Shown: one piece after another, positions 63,348-64,000 of the stretch
How the letters are laid out: each line of letters opens with the position of its first letter
Numbering within the stretch: position 1 is the first letter of the stretch
NCBI GenBank assembly: GCA_963576475.1
Contig: OY754980.1
Location: 1,917,567 to 1,981,566, forward strand
Length of the DNA stretch: 64,000 nucleotides
From: Molanna angustata
Lineage: Eukaryota; Arthropoda; Insecta; Trichoptera; Molannidae
Direction: 5' to 3'
Program-made: the position numbers and the translations under genes
The notes under the pieces: generated by a model
Seen by the model: only the letters and a program-made list of their open reading frames with translations
The model's database searches: none
Told to the model about the DNA's origin: nothing

Positions 63348-64000
63348 TAGTCCCTTAAAAAATCCCTTTGTTAACATCATGTATATAATTTTGAGTACTG
63401 TTTCAGGGTCAATCCATGTGAAATCACCCAAGCCATGTGCTCATCATTTTTGATTTCTCTGGATTTTTTACCATATGTTCCCTATAGATAGGCAGTCACA
63501 AAACACTTATAAGGGTGACGTTTTTACTGAAATTCACTGCTCTATAACTCTTAATGTAGTTAAGTATCAGTGATAAATTTTTTGTGAGATATTCCTATGT
63601 GTATAAATAATATTCTGTAAAATTTTCACTTGTTTTCATTCAGTCCCTATTTTGTTATTGACATGAGAAAATTGACATTTTCGGGCTTTCGGCCATTTTT
63701 GAAAAGCTCTAGAAAAAAAATGAGTTCATTCTCAGGACTTAAACTTATATTTAAGGTAGTTTTGTGAGTATTCAACACAGAAACAACATATTATTAGTGA
63801 GTCTCATTTCCTTCATAAAAAAAGATGGTCTTAAAAAGTAACAATTTATCTTTTAACAGATTTTTAATTATCTCAATAGAGACGAAGTTGGAATATTTAT
63901 TGTAGGAGAACCGGGAAATCAAGGCACCTACAGGGCTTACGACCTGTCATCGGCTGGTTTACGTGATCACTTTATGCGCTTGCGCAACGTTCACCAATTA
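63348..64000. other. Unassigned right-end stretch
   Basis: A/T-rich with no domain. The last 100 bases are GC-richer (CTACAGGGCTTACGACCTGT and ATGCGCTTGCGCAACG) and may begin another repeat or exon beyond the window. Confidence 0.4.

Overview
The window looks like AT-rich eukaryotic nuclear DNA, most likely from an insect or another arthropod. The evidence is GT/AG-spliced exons, tRNA-derived SINEs, a 55/56-bp satellite, and a dense mixture of animal transposon families: Ty3/gypsy, Ty1/copia, Penelope, CR1-, RTE- and I/Jockey-type non-LTR elements, Helitron, piggyBac, pogo and hAT. There are no bacterial-style operons, no rRNA and no convincing functional tRNA. The species cannot be named from the sequence.

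Layout. 1-763 is a satellite array running off the left edge. 764-11500 is AT-rich DNA with short mobile elements, including a MITE inside a SINE inside another repeat (7640-8545), a TTA-flanked MITE and a hAT-type MITE. 11800-15700 holds a SINE, a decayed copia element split by a solo LTR, and a copia-type LTR element carrying only gag that sits inside a Penelope relic. 16870-19305 is a gypsy pol relic split by a GC-rich insertion. 20285-24640 holds a Penelope relic, a long decayed CR1/L2-like element and a pogo relic. 27500-34210 is a decayed Helitron into which a complete gypsy-type element (27874-32261) has jumped. 34500-37520 is a patchwork of gag, endonuclease, YqaJ, reverse transcriptase and piggyBac fragments. 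37523-41498 is a DNA transposon with an intact 785-codon transposase-like gene. 42346-45712 has two neighbouring copies of an unclassified repeat, one with a 1.1-kb solo LTR. 45990-55720 is another patchwork (YqaJ, RTE, Penelope, DDE-type and I/Jockey-type relics, a MADF exon) ending in a striking heat-shock-like promoter array. 57600-64000 holds two in-phase exons of a host membrane-protein gene on the minus strand, plus intronic repeats.

The best candidates for a real host gene are the two exons at 58047-58339 and 62164-62333. The longest intact reading frame (38429-40786) belongs to a transposon. Almost everything else is a relic whose insertion order can be read from target-site duplications. 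The observations most worth following are the HSE/CCAAT array at 55236-55480, the gag-only copia element, the 3976-bp transposon with its repeated GTCATTTCGGGAACG motif, and the GC-rich element with a 13-bp target duplication.
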